Source: Gammaproteobacteria bacterium (GTDB lineage Bacteria; Pseudomonadota; Gammaproteobacteria; Ga0077536). From it: 64,000 bases of DNA. Under the pieces are notes generated by a model, which saw only the letters and a list, made by a program, of their open reading frames with translations, ran no database searches and was not told where the DNA came from. Shown one piece after another: positions 17,241 to 26,100 of this stretch. Every line of letters begins with the position of its first letter. Position 1 is the stretch's first letter. The translations under genes were made by a program, and so were the position numbers. The stretch lies in assembly GCA_024235015.1 (NCBI GenBank), contig JACKNG010000002.1, forward strand, positions 496,001 to 560,000, in the 5' to 3' direction.

Positions 17241-18176
17241 ATGACCACCGCCATCACCGCCCCCCTGGCCCTGCCCGACGCCGGTTACGCGCGCAGCTTC
17301 ACGGCGCGCCTCGACTACGAGGGCGATCGCCTCATGACGGTCGTCGGCACCCTCGGCGATCATCGCCTGGCGATCGAGTACCGCTGGCAGGTGCGCGTGC
17401 CCGACTACCTGATCGTCGCGGCCGAGGCGCGCCACCTCGAAGGCGACGGCGATGTCCTCGATCCGGCGCTCGCCGCGCGCGCCGGTGCCATCGCCGGCAG
17501 CCAGGCCAGCCAGGGCTTCACCCGCGCCATGCGCGAGGCGCTCGGCACCGGACGCGGTGTACGCGAACATCTCGCGCTCGCCATCGACATGGCGCGCGCC
17601 AGCCTGCAGGGCTTCCCGGTGCCGCCCGGCGACCACGAACGCTTCGCGTCGCAGGCCGCTGGCATCGACAACCCGTCCAGCCGCCTCGCCCGCATGGCCT
17701 GGGAACGTGACCGTGCCGACTGGGGCAACGTGTGCAACACCTGTTTCGCCTACCGCGACGAATCGGCGCCGCTGTTCGCCGAGCGCGAAGTACGCTGTTT
17801 CGATCTCGACCTGGTCTCGCCCGAACCAGGGCAGGCAGGCTTCTTTTCCCGTCGCAAGGAACTCGCGGTCACCGTCCGCGCCGACGGCAGCGGTTACGAC
17901 CTCGCCCACGCCATGCGCGATTCCTTCCACGACCTCGACGTCGCGCTCGGCCTCGGCCACGACGGCACGGTGCTCGAGGCCGGCAACGGCTGGCGCCGGC
18001 TCGCCTTCATGGGTATCTGCGAAGGCGGCCAGCACGGCCTGCCGACCCTGCGTGGCCAGCGCCTCGACGGCGCCTACGCGCGCGCCGTCGCCGACCACGT
18101 CGGCGGCCGCAACGGCTGCAGCCACCTGTTCGATCTCACCGTCGACTGCCTGCGCTTCTTCGACTGGGCGGCCTGA
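17241..18176 (+). CDS. DUF2889 protein
   Basis: A 311-residue protein that contains the DUF2889 signature, most clearly at the C terminus (GGRNGCSHLFDLTVDCLRF, with the conserved GCxHL). The N-terminal half looks like a second, degenerate copy of the same fold: YARSFTARLDYEGDRLMTVVGTL resembles the opening strand and GTGRGVREHLALAIDMAR takes the place of the GCSHL segment. No catalytic function is established for this family, although members often lie near aromatic or CoA-thioester degradation genes, as here beside the meta-cleavage operon. It is convergent with dmpH, whose stop lies 12 bases away. Confidence 0.75.
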   Translation: MTTAITAPLALPDAGYARSFTARLDYEGDRLMTVVGTLGDHRLAIEYRWQVRVPDYLIVAAEARHLEGDGDVLDPALAARAGAIAGSQASQGFTRAMREALGTGRGVREHLALAIDMARASLQGFPVPPGDHERFASQAAGIDNPSSRLARMAWERDRADWGNVCNTCFAYRDESAPLFAEREVRCFDLDLVSPEPGQAGFFSRRKELAVTVRADGSGYDLAHAMRDSFHDLDVALGLGHDGTVLEAGNGWRRLAFMGICEGGQHGLPTLRGQRLDGAYARAVADHVGGRNGCSHLFDLTVDCLRFFDWAA

Positions 18177-18188
18177 GCCGGCGCGGCG

Positions 18189-18977
18189 TCAGGCGAAACG
18201 CAGCGACAGGTTGCCGAGATCCTGGAATCTCACGGTGATGGCGTCACCGCGATCGACGGCGACCGCCGCCGTGATGCCGCCGGTCATGATGAAGCTGCCG
18301 GCGGGAATGTGCTCGCCGCGACGGGCGAGGTTGTTGGCCAGCATGACGATCGATTCCGCAGGGTGGCCGAGCACCGCGGCGCCGGCGCCGACCTCGACCA
18401 CCTGGCCGTTCTTCTCCACCACCAGCCCCAGGGTCGGCAGGTCGACCTCGCGCAGGCGGCGCGGCCGGCCACCGGTGACGAAACCGGCCGCCGAGGTGTT
18501 GTCCGCCACCACCGAGACCATGTCGAAGCGGAAGTTCTCGTAACGCGAATCGAGCACCTCGACCGCCGGCAGGACGAAGTCGATCGCTGCCAGCACCTCG
18601 GCGAGGTGACACCCCGGCCCGGCGAGGTCGCGTTTCGTGACGAGAGCGATCTCCGCCTCGATGCGCGGCGCGATGTAGCGATCGCGTTCGATGGCGCCAC
18701 CGTCCGGCCAGGCGCCGCGGTCGGTCATGAATCCGAACACCGGCTCGGCCACGTTCATCTGCTTCATCTTGGCCTTGGACGTCAGCCCGGCCTTGAGCCC
18801 GGCGATGGTCTCGCCGGCCGCGAGCTTGTGGGCGCGGATGCGGTTCTGGATCGCGTAGGCGTCGTCGTAGTCGAGATGCGGATGCTCGTCGGTGATCTTG
18901 GTGATCGGTTTACGCTCGCGCTCGGCGGCGAGCAGGCGCGCGGCCAGCGCCTCGACGGTGGCTTCGTCCAGGGTCAT
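18189..18977 (-). CDS. dmpH: 2-oxo-3-hexenedioate (4-oxalocrotonate) decarboxylase
   Basis: A 262-residue member of the hydratase/decarboxylase family of meta-cleavage pathways. In the established pathway it decarboxylates 2-oxo-3-hexenedioate to 2-oxopent-4-enoate, working in complex with the hydratase. KAGLTSKAKMKQMNVAEPVFGFM and the metal-binding PRIEAEIA, with a later GPGCHLAEVLAAIDFVLPAVEVLDSR, match the family. Decarboxylase rather than hydratase is inferred from its place at the end of the C-E-F-G-H order and its difference from the second paralogue at 21111-21896. It overlaps the aldolase gene by four bases (ATGA). No 4-oxalocrotonate tautomerase follows. Confidence 0.85.
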   Translation of the reverse strand: MTLDEATVEALAARLLAAERERKPITKITDEHPHLDYDDAYAIQNRIRAHKLAAGETIAGLKAGLTSKAKMKQMNVAEPVFGFMTDRGAWPDGGAIERDRYIAPRIEAEIALVTKRDLAGPGCHLAEVLAAIDFVLPAVEVLDSRYENFRFDMVSVVADNTSAAGFVTGGRPRRLREVDLPTLGLVVEKNGQVVEVGAGAAVLGHPAESIVMLANNLARRGEHIPAGSFIMTGGITAAVAVDRGDAITVRFQDLGNLSLRFA

Positions 18978-20008
18978 GACGGCGCCCCCGTGCGTTGCGC
19001 GCGCAAGCTGAGCGCGACGTCCTCGATCATGTCCTCCTGGCCGCCGATGGTCTTGCGCCGGCCGAGTTCGACCAGGATGTCGGCCGAGGGTACGCCGTGC
19101 TTGGCCGCAGCGCGCTGGGCGTGGAGCAGGAACGAGGAATAGACGCCGGCGTAACCGAGGATGAGCGAATCACGGTCGACCCGGATGGGCTGGTCCATCA
19201 TCGGCACGACGAGGCTCTCGGCGACGTCCATCAGCTTGAACAGATCCACGCCGCTCTCCGCGCCCATGCGATCGAGCACCGCGGCGAAGACCTCGAGCGG
19301 CGTGTTGCCGGCGCCGGCGCCGAGCCCGGCGACCGAGCCGTCGATGCGCGCCGCGCCGGCCTCGACCGCGGCGAGCGAGTTGGCCACGCCCATGGCCAGG
19401 TTGTGATGGCCGTGGAAACCGATCTCGATGTCGGCCGGAAGCGCCGCGCGCAGCGCGCCGATGCGGGCGTTGACGTCGTCCGGCAGCATGTAGCCGGCCG
19501 AATCGGTGCAGTAGATGCAGTTGGCGCCGTAGTCGGCCATCAGCCGCGCCTGCGCCACCAGTTCTTCCGGGCTCACCATGTGCGCCATCATGAGGAAGCC
19601 GACGGTGTCGAGGCCGAGCTTCGCCGCCGCGCCGATGTGCTGCTCGGCGACGTCGGCCTCGGTGCAATGGGTGGCGACGCGGATGCAGGCGACGCCGCAG
19701 TCCTTCGCCATGTGCAGGTGCTCGACCGTGCCGATGCCGGGAATGAGCAGGGCCGAGATCCTGGCCTGCTGCATCGCCGGCACCACCGCGCCGAGGTACT
19801 GCTCGTCGGTGAAGGCCGGGAAACCGTAATTGATCGAAGCGCCACCGAGACCGTCGCCATGGGTGACTTCGACCAACGGCACGCCGGCCGCGTCGAGTGC
19901 CGAGGCGACGCTGACCATCTCGTCCAGCAGGATCTGGTGGCGCTTGGCATGCATGCCGTCACGCAGGCACATGTCGTGCAGCTTGACCTTCTTGCCCGTC
20001 AGGTTCAT
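18974..20008 (-). CDS. dmpG: 4-hydroxy-2-oxovalerate aldolase
   Basis: A 344-residue class II, Mn2+-dependent aldolase that splits 4-hydroxy-2-oxovalerate into pyruvate and acetaldehyde. It has the N-terminal VKLHDMCLRDGMHAKRHQI, which contains the catalytic Arg-Asp pair, and the metal-site GFHGHHNLAMGVANSL. Its established partner is the acylating acetaldehyde dehydrogenase, to which acetaldehyde is channelled; that gene lies just upstream. The start at MNLTGKK is chosen because upstream codons are repeat-derived. The upstream gap (20009-20186) carries two palindromic element pairs inside the operon. Confidence 0.95.
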   Translation of the reverse strand: MNLTGKKVKLHDMCLRDGMHAKRHQILLDEMVSVASALDAAGVPLVEVTHGDGLGGASINYGFPAFTDEQYLGAVVPAMQQARISALLIPGIGTVEHLHMAKDCGVACIRVATHCTEADVAEQHIGAAAKLGLDTVGFLMMAHMVSPEELVAQARLMADYGANCIYCTDSAGYMLPDDVNARIGALRAALPADIEIGFHGHHNLAMGVANSLAAVEAGAARIDGSVAGLGAGAGNTPLEVFAAVLDRMGAESGVDLFKLMDVAESLVVPMMDQPIRVDRDSLILGYAGVYSSFLLHAQRAAAKHGVPSADILVELGRRKTIGGQEDMIEDVALSLRAQRTGAPS

Positions 20009-20050
20009 CGCTCTGTCCTCGTCTCGAAACACGGTTCCCACCGCGAACCA

Positions 20051-20162
20051 CGGCACCGGGTCTGACTCCCTACGGGGTCAGACCCGGTCGACCTCGAACG
20101 CCCCGCCCTCGTCCGGCCACGGCAAGGGGTCTGCCCCCCAACGGGGTCGGACCCCGTCGACG
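20051..20162. repeat. Two palindromic element pairs between dmpG and dmpF
   Basis: The first pair (about 20051-20091) is CCGGGTCTGACTCCC facing GGGGTCAGACCCGG. The second (about 20118-20162) is a diverged form, GGGGTCTGCCCC facing GGGGTCGGACCCC. Both resemble the GGGGTCWGACCCC elements at 10.5, 16.3 and 33.4 kb. They lie between two genes of one operon and would be transcribed as strong hairpins. Confidence 0.8.
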
Positions 20163-20186
20163 CCGAAACGAATTCCATGCCCGCGC

Positions 20187-21092
20187 TCACCCGCCTGCTG
20201 CCAATTTCAGCCGCCCGTCGATGATCTCCTCTGCGAACATCTCCGCCGTGCGCAGTGCCGCGGCGGTCATGATGTCGAGATTGCCGGCGTACTTCGGCAG
20301 GTAGTCGCCGAGGCCCTCGACCTCGAGGAAGATCGACACGCGGCGGCCGTCGAACACCGGGCCGTTCTTCAAGCGGTAACCCGGCACGTATTGCTGCACC
20401 TCGGCGATCATCTCGTGCACCGAGCGCGTGATCGCCGTCTCGTCCGGCGAGTCGACCGTCAGGCAATGCACGGTGTCGCGCATGATCAGCGGCGGCTCGG
20501 CCGGGTTGAGGATGATGATGGCCTTGCCGCGCGCGGCGCCCCCGATCTGCTCAACCGCGCCGGCGGTGGTGCGGGTGAACTCGTCGATGTTCCTGCGCGT
20601 CCCGGGCCCGGCCGACTTGCTCGCCACGGTGGCGACGATCTCGGCGTACTCGACCGGTTGTACGCGCGACACCGCGGCGACCATCGGGATCGTCGCCTGG
20701 CCGCCGCAGGTGACCATGTTGACGTTCATCGCCTGGCGCCCGACGTGCTCGGCGAGGTTCACCGGCGGCACGCAGTAAGGCCCGATCGCGGCCGGCGTGA
20801 GATCGATCATGAGCACGCCCTGCGCCTGCAACCTGGCGGCGTTGTCGGCATGCACGTAGGCGGAGGTGGCATCGAAGGCCATCTGGATGTTGTCCGCCGC
20901 GACGTGCGGCAACAGGCCGGCGACACCGTCGGCGGTGGTCTTGAGACCGGCCGCGCGGGCGCGCGCCAGGCCGTCGGAATCGGCATCGATGCCGACCATC
21001 CACACCGGCCTGACGTTGGCGCTGCGCAGGGCCTTGACCATGAGGTCGGTCCCGATGTTGCCGGAACCGATGATCGCTGCATTGACGGGCAT
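20187..21092 (-). CDS. dmpF: Acetaldehyde dehydrogenase (acylating)
   Basis: A 301-residue enzyme converting acetaldehyde, NAD+ and CoA to acetyl-CoA. Evidence includes the NAD fold AAIIGSGNIGTDLM, the catalytic Cys129 in NMVTCGGQATIP, and the family segments VASKSAGPGTRRNIDEFT and YLPKYAGNLDIMTAAA. Length is slightly below the usual 307-316. It works as a complex with DmpG in characterised systems. It is followed, after the repeat-bearing gap, by dmpG, and lies 18 bases downstream of the hydratase gene. Confidence 0.96.
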   Translation of the reverse strand: MPVNAAIIGSGNIGTDLMVKALRSANVRPVWMVGIDADSDGLARARAAGLKTTADGVAGLLPHVAADNIQMAFDATSAYVHADNAARLQAQGVLMIDLTPAAIGPYCVPPVNLAEHVGRQAMNVNMVTCGGQATIPMVAAVSRVQPVEYAEIVATVASKSAGPGTRRNIDEFTRTTAGAVEQIGGAARGKAIIILNPAEPPLIMRDTVHCLTVDSPDETAITRSVHEMIAEVQQYVPGYRLKNGPVFDGRRVSIFLEVEGLGDYLPKYAGNLDIMTAAALRTAEMFAEEIIDGRLKLAAGG

Positions 21093-21110
21093 GGGGTGGT
21101 TCTCCGCCGA

Positions 21111-21896
21111 TTACACGAAACGCACGGCGCAGCCGCCGATGCCGCCGATGACCAGGCTCATGTTGTCGCCGGGCTTGACCGGCTGCAGCGGCACCAGCGA
21201 GCCGGACAGGATGACCTCGCCGGCCTTGAGCGGGATACCGATGCGGCCGAGGGTGTTGGCCAGCCAGGTCACGCAGTTGACCGGCGAGCCCAGCGCGGCC
21301 GCCCCGGCGCCGGTCGAGATGATCTCGCCGTTCAGGCTCACCACGATGCCGCAGGTCGACAGGTCGACGTCGGCCGGCGCTACCGCGCGGTCGCCCATCA
21401 CCACCACGCCGCACGAGGCGTTGTCCGCCACGGTGTCCTGGATCCGGATCTTCCAGTCGGTGATGCGCGAATCGACGATCTCGAAGCACGGCATGACGAA
21501 ATCGGTGGCGCGGATGACGTCGGCATTGGTCACCCCCGGGCCTTCCAGGTCGCGCTTCAGCACGAAGGCGATCTCGCCCTCGGCGCGCGGCGCGATGAGC
21601 TCGCGCGAGGCCGGCACCTCGGCGCCGGTGGCATACATCATGGTGTCGGTGAGGTAGCCGAAATCGGGCTGGTGGACGTCGAGCATGGTCATCACCGCCT
21701 TGGAGGTGACGCCGATCTTCTTGCCGACGATCCTCTCGCCGTCGGCGAGGCGATGCTCGAGCATGCGCAGCGAGATCTGGTAGGCATCTTCCAGCGTGAT
21801 GTCCGGCGCCTGCTCGGTGAGCGGCGCGATGGTGCGACGCTTGCGCAACGCCGCGTAGAGGGCGTCGCCGAAGCCGTCGATGGTGGCCTTGTCCAT
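21111..21896 (-). CDS. dmpE: 2-oxopent-4-enoate (2-hydroxypentadienoate) hydratase
   Basis: A 261-residue member of the same family as DmpH. It adds water to 2-hydroxypenta-2,4-dienoate to give 4-hydroxy-2-oxovalerate. The family segments VGKKIGVTSKAVMTMLDVHQPDFGYL, APRAEGEIAFVLKRDL and SGSLVPLQPVKPGD are clear. The start MDKATIDGF at 21896 is used; longer frames run into the dehydrogenase gene. Assignment as hydratase rests on closer similarity to DmpE-type sequences and on operon order. It lies 28 bases downstream of dmpC. Confidence 0.9.
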   Translation of the reverse strand: MDKATIDGFGDALYAALRKRRTIAPLTEQAPDITLEDAYQISLRMLEHRLADGERIVGKKIGVTSKAVMTMLDVHQPDFGYLTDTMMYATGAEVPASRELIAPRAEGEIAFVLKRDLEGPGVTNADVIRATDFVMPCFEIVDSRITDWKIRIQDTVADNASCGVVVMGDRAVAPADVDLSTCGIVVSLNGEIISTGAGAAALGSPVNCVTWLANTLGRIGIPLKAGEVILSGSLVPLQPVKPGDNMSLVIGGIGGCAVRFV

Positions 21897-21924
21897 GGGT
21901 TTCAGTCTTGCCTCGTGTCGTCGT

Positions 21925-23421
21925 TCACAGCTTGATACAGACGTTGCGGAGCTCGGTATAGAACTCCAGCGAATGCACGCCGCCTTCGCGGCCGATGCCG
22001 GATTGCCGGGCGCCGCCGAAGGATGTGCGCAGGTCGCGCAGGAACCAGCAGTTGACCCAGGTGATGCCGACGTCGATACGCTCGGCGACGCGGTGCGCAC
22101 GCGCCGCGTGCTGGGTCCAGATGGTCGTGCACAGGCCGTAGTCGGTGGCGTTGGCGAGCGCGACGACCTCGTCCTCGTCGTCGAAGGGTCGCAGGTGGCA
22201 GCACGGCCCGAAGATCTCCTCGCGCACGATGGGGGAATCCTCGGCGAGACCGGTCCAGATGGTCGGCTCGATCCAGTAGCCGCCGGCTTGCTCGTGCGGC
22301 ATGTCGGGCACGCCGCCGCCGGTGACCACAGTCGCGCCGAGCGCACGCGCGCGTTCGTAGTAGCCAAGGACCTTGTCGCGCTGCTGGCTCGACACCATCG
22401 GCCCGAGACCGGTGTCGGCGGCCGCGGGCAGGCCGATCTTCAGGCCCTCGGCGCGCGCTTTCAGCGCCTCGACGAAGCGCTCGAAGATCGGCCGTTCGAC
22501 GTAGACGCGTTCGGTGCCGAGGCAGACCTGGCCGCAGTTGGCGAAGGCCGCGCGGCTGATGCCGTCGACGGCGGCGTCGAAATCGGCATCGGCGAACACC
22601 ACGCCGGCGTTCTTGCCGCCGAGTTCGAAGCTGACGTCGCGGATACCGACGGCGGCATTCTGCATGATGGCCGTGCCGGTGACCGTCTCGCCGGTGAAGG
22701 TGATGGCGTCGACCTGCGGGTGGCGGGTCAGGAACTCGCCGGTCGAGCCGGCGCCGAAACCGTTGACCACGTTGTACACCCCGGGCGGGATGCCGACCTC
22801 GTTCATGACCTCGCCGAGCAGGGTCGCCGTTGCCGGCGTCTCTTCCGAGGGCTTGACCACCACCGTGTTGCCGCAGGCCAGGGCGGGCCCGACCTTCCAG
22901 GTCATCAGCAGCAGGGGCAGGTTCCACGGGCAGATTACGGCGATCACACCCTTCGGTCGGCGCACGCCGTAGTTCAGCGCTCCGGCGCCGTCCGGCGTCT
23001 CCATGCGGTAGCTCTCGGTCGGCACGTTGCGCACGAGGTCGGCGAAGACGGTGAAATTGGCGGCGCCACGCGGGATGTCGATGTGGCGTGCGAGCGCATG
23101 GGGCTTGCCGGTGTCCAGACATTCGGCGACGAGGAATTCCTCGAAGCGTTCATTGATGCGCGCGGCGAGCTTGAACAGCAGCGCGCTGCGTTCGGCAACG
23201 GTCAGCTTGCCCCAGGGTCCGTCGAGTGCGTCGCGCGCAGCGCGCACCGCGCGGTCGACCTCCGCCTCGCCGGCTGCGTGCACGCTGGCATAGGGCTGGC
23301 CGCAGGTGGGGTCGAAGGTCTCGAAGCAACCGTCGTCGGCGGAACGGACGAACTCGCCGTCGATGAAGTTGAGCATCTCGCCGGCGGCGCGCCGGGCCAG
23401 ATCGCTACTCGATGTCGCCAT
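21925..23421 (-). CDS. dmpC: 2-hydroxymuconic semialdehyde dehydrogenase
   Basis: A 498-residue aldehyde dehydrogenase. Catalytic Glu266 (FELGGKN) and Cys300 (CGQVCLG) are present, as are the NAD-binding PWNLPLLLMTWKVGPAL and TFTGETVTG. In the meta pathway it oxidises 2-hydroxymuconic semialdehyde to 2-hydroxymuconate. The start MATSSSD has a GAGGAA ribosome site. Upstream residues of the longer frame cover the AT-rich operator, so they are excluded. It is the first gene of the C-E-F-G-H run and is divergent from the GntR regulator. With no dmpD hydrolase present, this would be the only visible exit from the ring-cleavage product. Confidence 0.93.
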   Translation of the reverse strand: MATSSSDLARRAAGEMLNFIDGEFVRSADDGCFETFDPTCGQPYASVHAAGEAEVDRAVRAARDALDGPWGKLTVAERSALLFKLAARINERFEEFLVAECLDTGKPHALARHIDIPRGAANFTVFADLVRNVPTESYRMETPDGAGALNYGVRRPKGVIAVICPWNLPLLLMTWKVGPALACGNTVVVKPSEETPATATLLGEVMNEVGIPPGVYNVVNGFGAGSTGEFLTRHPQVDAITFTGETVTGTAIMQNAAVGIRDVSFELGGKNAGVVFADADFDAAVDGISRAAFANCGQVCLGTERVYVERPIFERFVEALKARAEGLKIGLPAAADTGLGPMVSSQQRDKVLGYYERARALGATVVTGGGVPDMPHEQAGGYWIEPTIWTGLAEDSPIVREEIFGPCCHLRPFDDEDEVVALANATDYGLCTTIWTQHAARAHRVAERIDVGITWVNCWFLRDLRTSFGGARQSGIGREGGVHSLEFYTELRNVCIKL

Positions 23422-23486
23422 GAAAGGTTCCTCGCCAGCGCTGGTTGCTGCAGGACGCAGGGCGGGATTGTAGCGAGCCCGGAAAT

Positions 23487-23519
23487 GAATATCGATATTT
23501 CTCGAATACATCGATATTC
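23487..23519. promoter_or_regulatory. AT-rich operator with two ATCGATATT boxes
   Basis: An AT-rich island in otherwise GC-rich DNA carries ATCGATATT at 23491-23499 and again at 23510-23518, 19 bases apart. The first copy is the centre of a perfect 12-base palindrome, AATATCGATATT. The island sits between the divergent dmpC and gntR genes. Two copies about two helical turns apart suggest binding of a dimeric regulator, with the adjacent GntR protein the obvious candidate. Confidence 0.6.
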
Positions 23520-23563
23520 TTCCGGTCAACGGGAGAACCACGACGGCTGCGGACGCAGGGCGC

Positions 23564-24244
23564 ATGGGACGAGTGAGCGGCAGGACCTTGAGCGAAGCGG
23601 CCTACGAACGGCTGCGCAGCGACATCATCGCCGGTCGCCTGCCGCCCGAGGCCAAGCTGCGCATCGAGGAACTACGCGACATCTACGACACCGGCGCGAG
23701 CCCCTTGCGCGAAGCGCTCAACCGCCTCGCCGGGGAGGGCTTCGTCACTGCCGCCGGCCAGCGCGGTTTCAACGTCGCGCCGCTGTCGCTGGCCGAGCTC
23801 GACGACATCACGCGGCTGCGCATCCTGCTCGAATGCGAAGCGGCGAGCGACGCCATCCGCCAGGGCGACGACGCCTGGGAGGGCAACCTGGTCGCCGCCT
23901 GGCATCACCTGCACAAGCTCGACGGCCGAGACGCGGCGGCGCTGCGCGAGTGGGAGGTGCGCAACCAGGCCTTCCACGAAGCGCTCATCGCGGCCTGCGA
24001 ATCGACGCTGCTGCTGCGCGTGCGGCGTACGCTCTACGAACAGCACAAGCGGTACCGGCTGATCTCCATTCTCGAACACGACGCGCAGCGCGACGTCGAT
24101 GCCGAGCATCGCGCCATCTTCGAGGCCGCCCTCGCGCGCGACGTGGCCGCGGCGCGCCGGGCCATCGAGGTCCACGTCCAGCGCACCGCCGACGCCACCC
24201 GCGCCGCCTTCGCCCGCTATGCCACGGCGGCCGGCGAGGCCTGA
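23564..24244 (+). CDS. GntR family regulator, FadR/FCD type
   Basis: A 226-residue transcriptional regulator. The winged helix occupies about residues 5-72 (LSEAAYERLRSDIIAGRLPP, then TGASPLREALNRLAGEGFV with the recognition helix). An all-helical FCD ligand-binding domain follows, with the expected metal-site histidines in RNQAFHEALIAAC and DAEHRAIFEAAL. Such regulators usually sense a small organic acid. It is divergent from dmpC across the ATCGATATT operator and upstream of the Rieske oxygenase genes, so it may control both. No NtrC-type phenol sensor (DmpR) is present in the window. Confidence 0.92.
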   Translation: MGRVSGRTLSEAAYERLRSDIIAGRLPPEAKLRIEELRDIYDTGASPLREALNRLAGEGFVTAAGQRGFNVAPLSLAELDDITRLRILLECEAASDAIRQGDDAWEGNLVAAWHHLHKLDGRDAAALREWEVRNQAFHEALIAACESTLLLRVRRTLYEQHKRYRLISILEHDAQRDVDAEHRAIFEAALARDVAAARRAIEVHVQRTADATRAAFARYATAAGEA

Positions 24245-24346
24245 ACGACACCGCTTCGACCGCGCCCGTCACTTCGGTTAACGTGGCCGGCGCGCCCGGC
24301 GAGCCAGCCCGGTCTCGCCCGGGTCCGCAGCGGCCGGGGGAGGAAC

Positions 24347-25615
24347 ATGACGAGCACGAGCGACATCGACACGTCGGCGGCAGCACGGCGCCACGCCACG
24401 CAGGTGCCCTACCGCCTGTTCTACGACCAGGACGTCTACGACGCCGAGCAGCGCCACCTGTTCCGTGGCCCGACCTGGAACTTCGTCGGCCTCGCCGCCG
24501 AGGTCCCCGAACCCGGAGACTTCAAGGCGAGCTTCGTCGGCGACACCCCGGTGGTGCTGACCCGCGACCGCGACGGCGCGCTGCACTGCTGGGTCAATCG
24601 CTGCGCCCACCGCGGCGCCCTGGTGTGCCGCGAGCCGCGCGGCAATCGCAACGCGCACCGCTGCGTCTACCACCAGTGGACCTACGACCCTGCCGGCCGC
24701 CTGCGCGGCGTGCCGTTCCGCGCCGGCATCGACGGCAAGGGTGGCGCGCCGGCGGATTTCGATCTCGCCCGGCACGGTTTGCAGACCCTCGCGGTGGCGA
24801 CCTACGGCGACCTCGTGTTCGCCGCCTTCGACCCCGCCGTGGAAGCGCTCGACGACTACCTCGGCGCGCCCATGCGGGCGGCGCTGGACGGCATCTTCAA
24901 TCGCCCCCTCACGGTGCTCGGGCATACGCGCCAGTATGCCGCGGCGAACTGGAAGCTCTACGCCGAGAACGTGCGCGATCCCTACCATGCGAGCCTGCTG
25001 CACCTGTTCCACGCGACCTTCGGTTTCTACCGCTCTTCGCAACCGGGACGCATCCACATGGACCCGCGGCGGCGTCACTGCGTGCTCGAATCCTGGCCGG
25101 CCGATGCCAAGGCCGAAGCGGCCAGGCTCGCCGCCGAAGACGTCACCAGCTACCGCGCGAAGTACACCCTCGCCGACCCTTCACTGGTGACCGGCCGGCC
25201 CGAGTTCCGCGGCCTGCAGATCCTCTCGGTGTTCCCCGGCCTCGTCGTCCAGCAGATCCAGAACACGCTCGCCGTGCGCCAGCTGCTGCCCAAGGGCGTG
25301 GGACGCTTCGAACTCGTCGTCACCCTGTTCGGCTATGCCGACGACGACCCCGAGCTGACCGCCATCCGGCTCAAGCAGGCGAATCTCATCGGGCCCGCCG
25401 GCTTCATCTCGATGGAGGACGGGCATGCGACCGAGATCGTGCAGCGCGCGATCGCCGACCGCACCGCTGCCGAGTCGGTCGTCGTCATGGGTGGTTACGA
25501 CGCCGCCGACCGCGACGACCTGGTGAACGAGGCGGCCATCCGCGGCTTCTGGCAGCACTACCGCGAACTGCTCGGCGAGCGTGTCGGCCATGCCCCCGGA
25601 GGTGACCGTGGATAA
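24347..25615 (+). CDS. Rieske ring-hydroxylating oxygenase, alpha subunit
   Basis: A 422-residue terminal oxygenase alpha subunit. The Rieske [2Fe-2S] site is Cys86-x-His88 and Cys106-x2-His109 (CAHRG, CVYHQW). The mononuclear iron site is in NWKLYAENVRDPYHASLLH, with His214 and His219. Length and the short N-terminal lead suggest the anthranilate/salicylate-type group rather than the naphthalene or biphenyl type, but the substrate is not determinable. A GGGGGAGGAAC ribosome site precedes the ATG. The beta gene overlaps its end. No dedicated ferredoxin or reductase lies in this block. Confidence 0.93.
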   Translation: MTSTSDIDTSAAARRHATQVPYRLFYDQDVYDAEQRHLFRGPTWNFVGLAAEVPEPGDFKASFVGDTPVVLTRDRDGALHCWVNRCAHRGALVCREPRGNRNAHRCVYHQWTYDPAGRLRGVPFRAGIDGKGGAPADFDLARHGLQTLAVATYGDLVFAAFDPAVEALDDYLGAPMRAALDGIFNRPLTVLGHTRQYAAANWKLYAENVRDPYHASLLHLFHATFGFYRSSQPGRIHMDPRRRHCVLESWPADAKAEAARLAAEDVTSYRAKYTLADPSLVTGRPEFRGLQILSVFPGLVVQQIQNTLAVRQLLPKGVGRFELVVTLFGYADDDPELTAIRLKQANLIGPAGFISMEDGHATEIVQRAIADRTAAESVVVMGGYDAADRDDLVNEAAIRGFWQHYRELLGERVGHAPGGDRG

Positions 25616-26093
25616 GCTCGTCCTGCGCCAGGCCATCGACGACCTCAACGCCGCCTACGCCGCGTGCATCGACGCCGACCGCCTCGAGGACTGGCCGGCG
25701 TTCTTCACCGACCCCTGCCTGTACCAGGTGGTGCCGCGCGAGAACGTCGATGCCGGACTACCGCTCGCCCTGATCCGCTGCGACAGCCGCGGCATGCTGG
25801 CCGACCGCGTGGTCGCCCACCGCGAAGCGAACATCTTCGGCCCGCATGCCTATCGTCACCTCATCGGGCGCGCGCACATCGTCGGCGAGGACGGCGCACT
25901 GGTGGAGGCTCGCACCAACTACGCCGTCTACCGCACCTGGCTCGACAGCGCGAGCTACGGCGAGACCGTGCTCTACAGCGTCGGCGAGTACCGCGACCGC
26001 ATCGCCGTCTCGGCCGGCACGGCGCGGCTGGTCGAGCGCACCGTGGTCGTCGACACCGCGCGCATCGATTCACTGCTCGCCACGCCGCTGTAG
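25608..26093 (+). CDS. Ring-hydroxylating oxygenase, beta subunit
   Basis: A 161-residue small subunit with the NTF2-like fold typical of oxygenase beta subunits: LNAAYAACIDADRLEDWPAFFTDPCLYQV, MLADRVVAHREANIFGPHAYRHLIG, and ARTNYAVYRTWLDS. It is structural and helps hold the alpha3-beta3 hexamer. Translation most likely starts at GTG 25608, five bases after GGAGG and overlapping the last eight bases of the alpha gene, so the subunits are translationally coupled. The alternative ATG upstream gives no better ribosome site. Confidence 0.9.
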   Translation: MDKLVLRQAIDDLNAAYAACIDADRLEDWPAFFTDPCLYQVVPRENVDAGLPLALIRCDSRGMLADRVVAHREANIFGPHAYRHLIGRAHIVGEDGALVEARTNYAVYRTWLDSASYGETVLYSVGEYRDRIAVSAGTARLVERTVVVDTARIDSLLATPL

Positions 26094-26100
26094 CGGGGTG

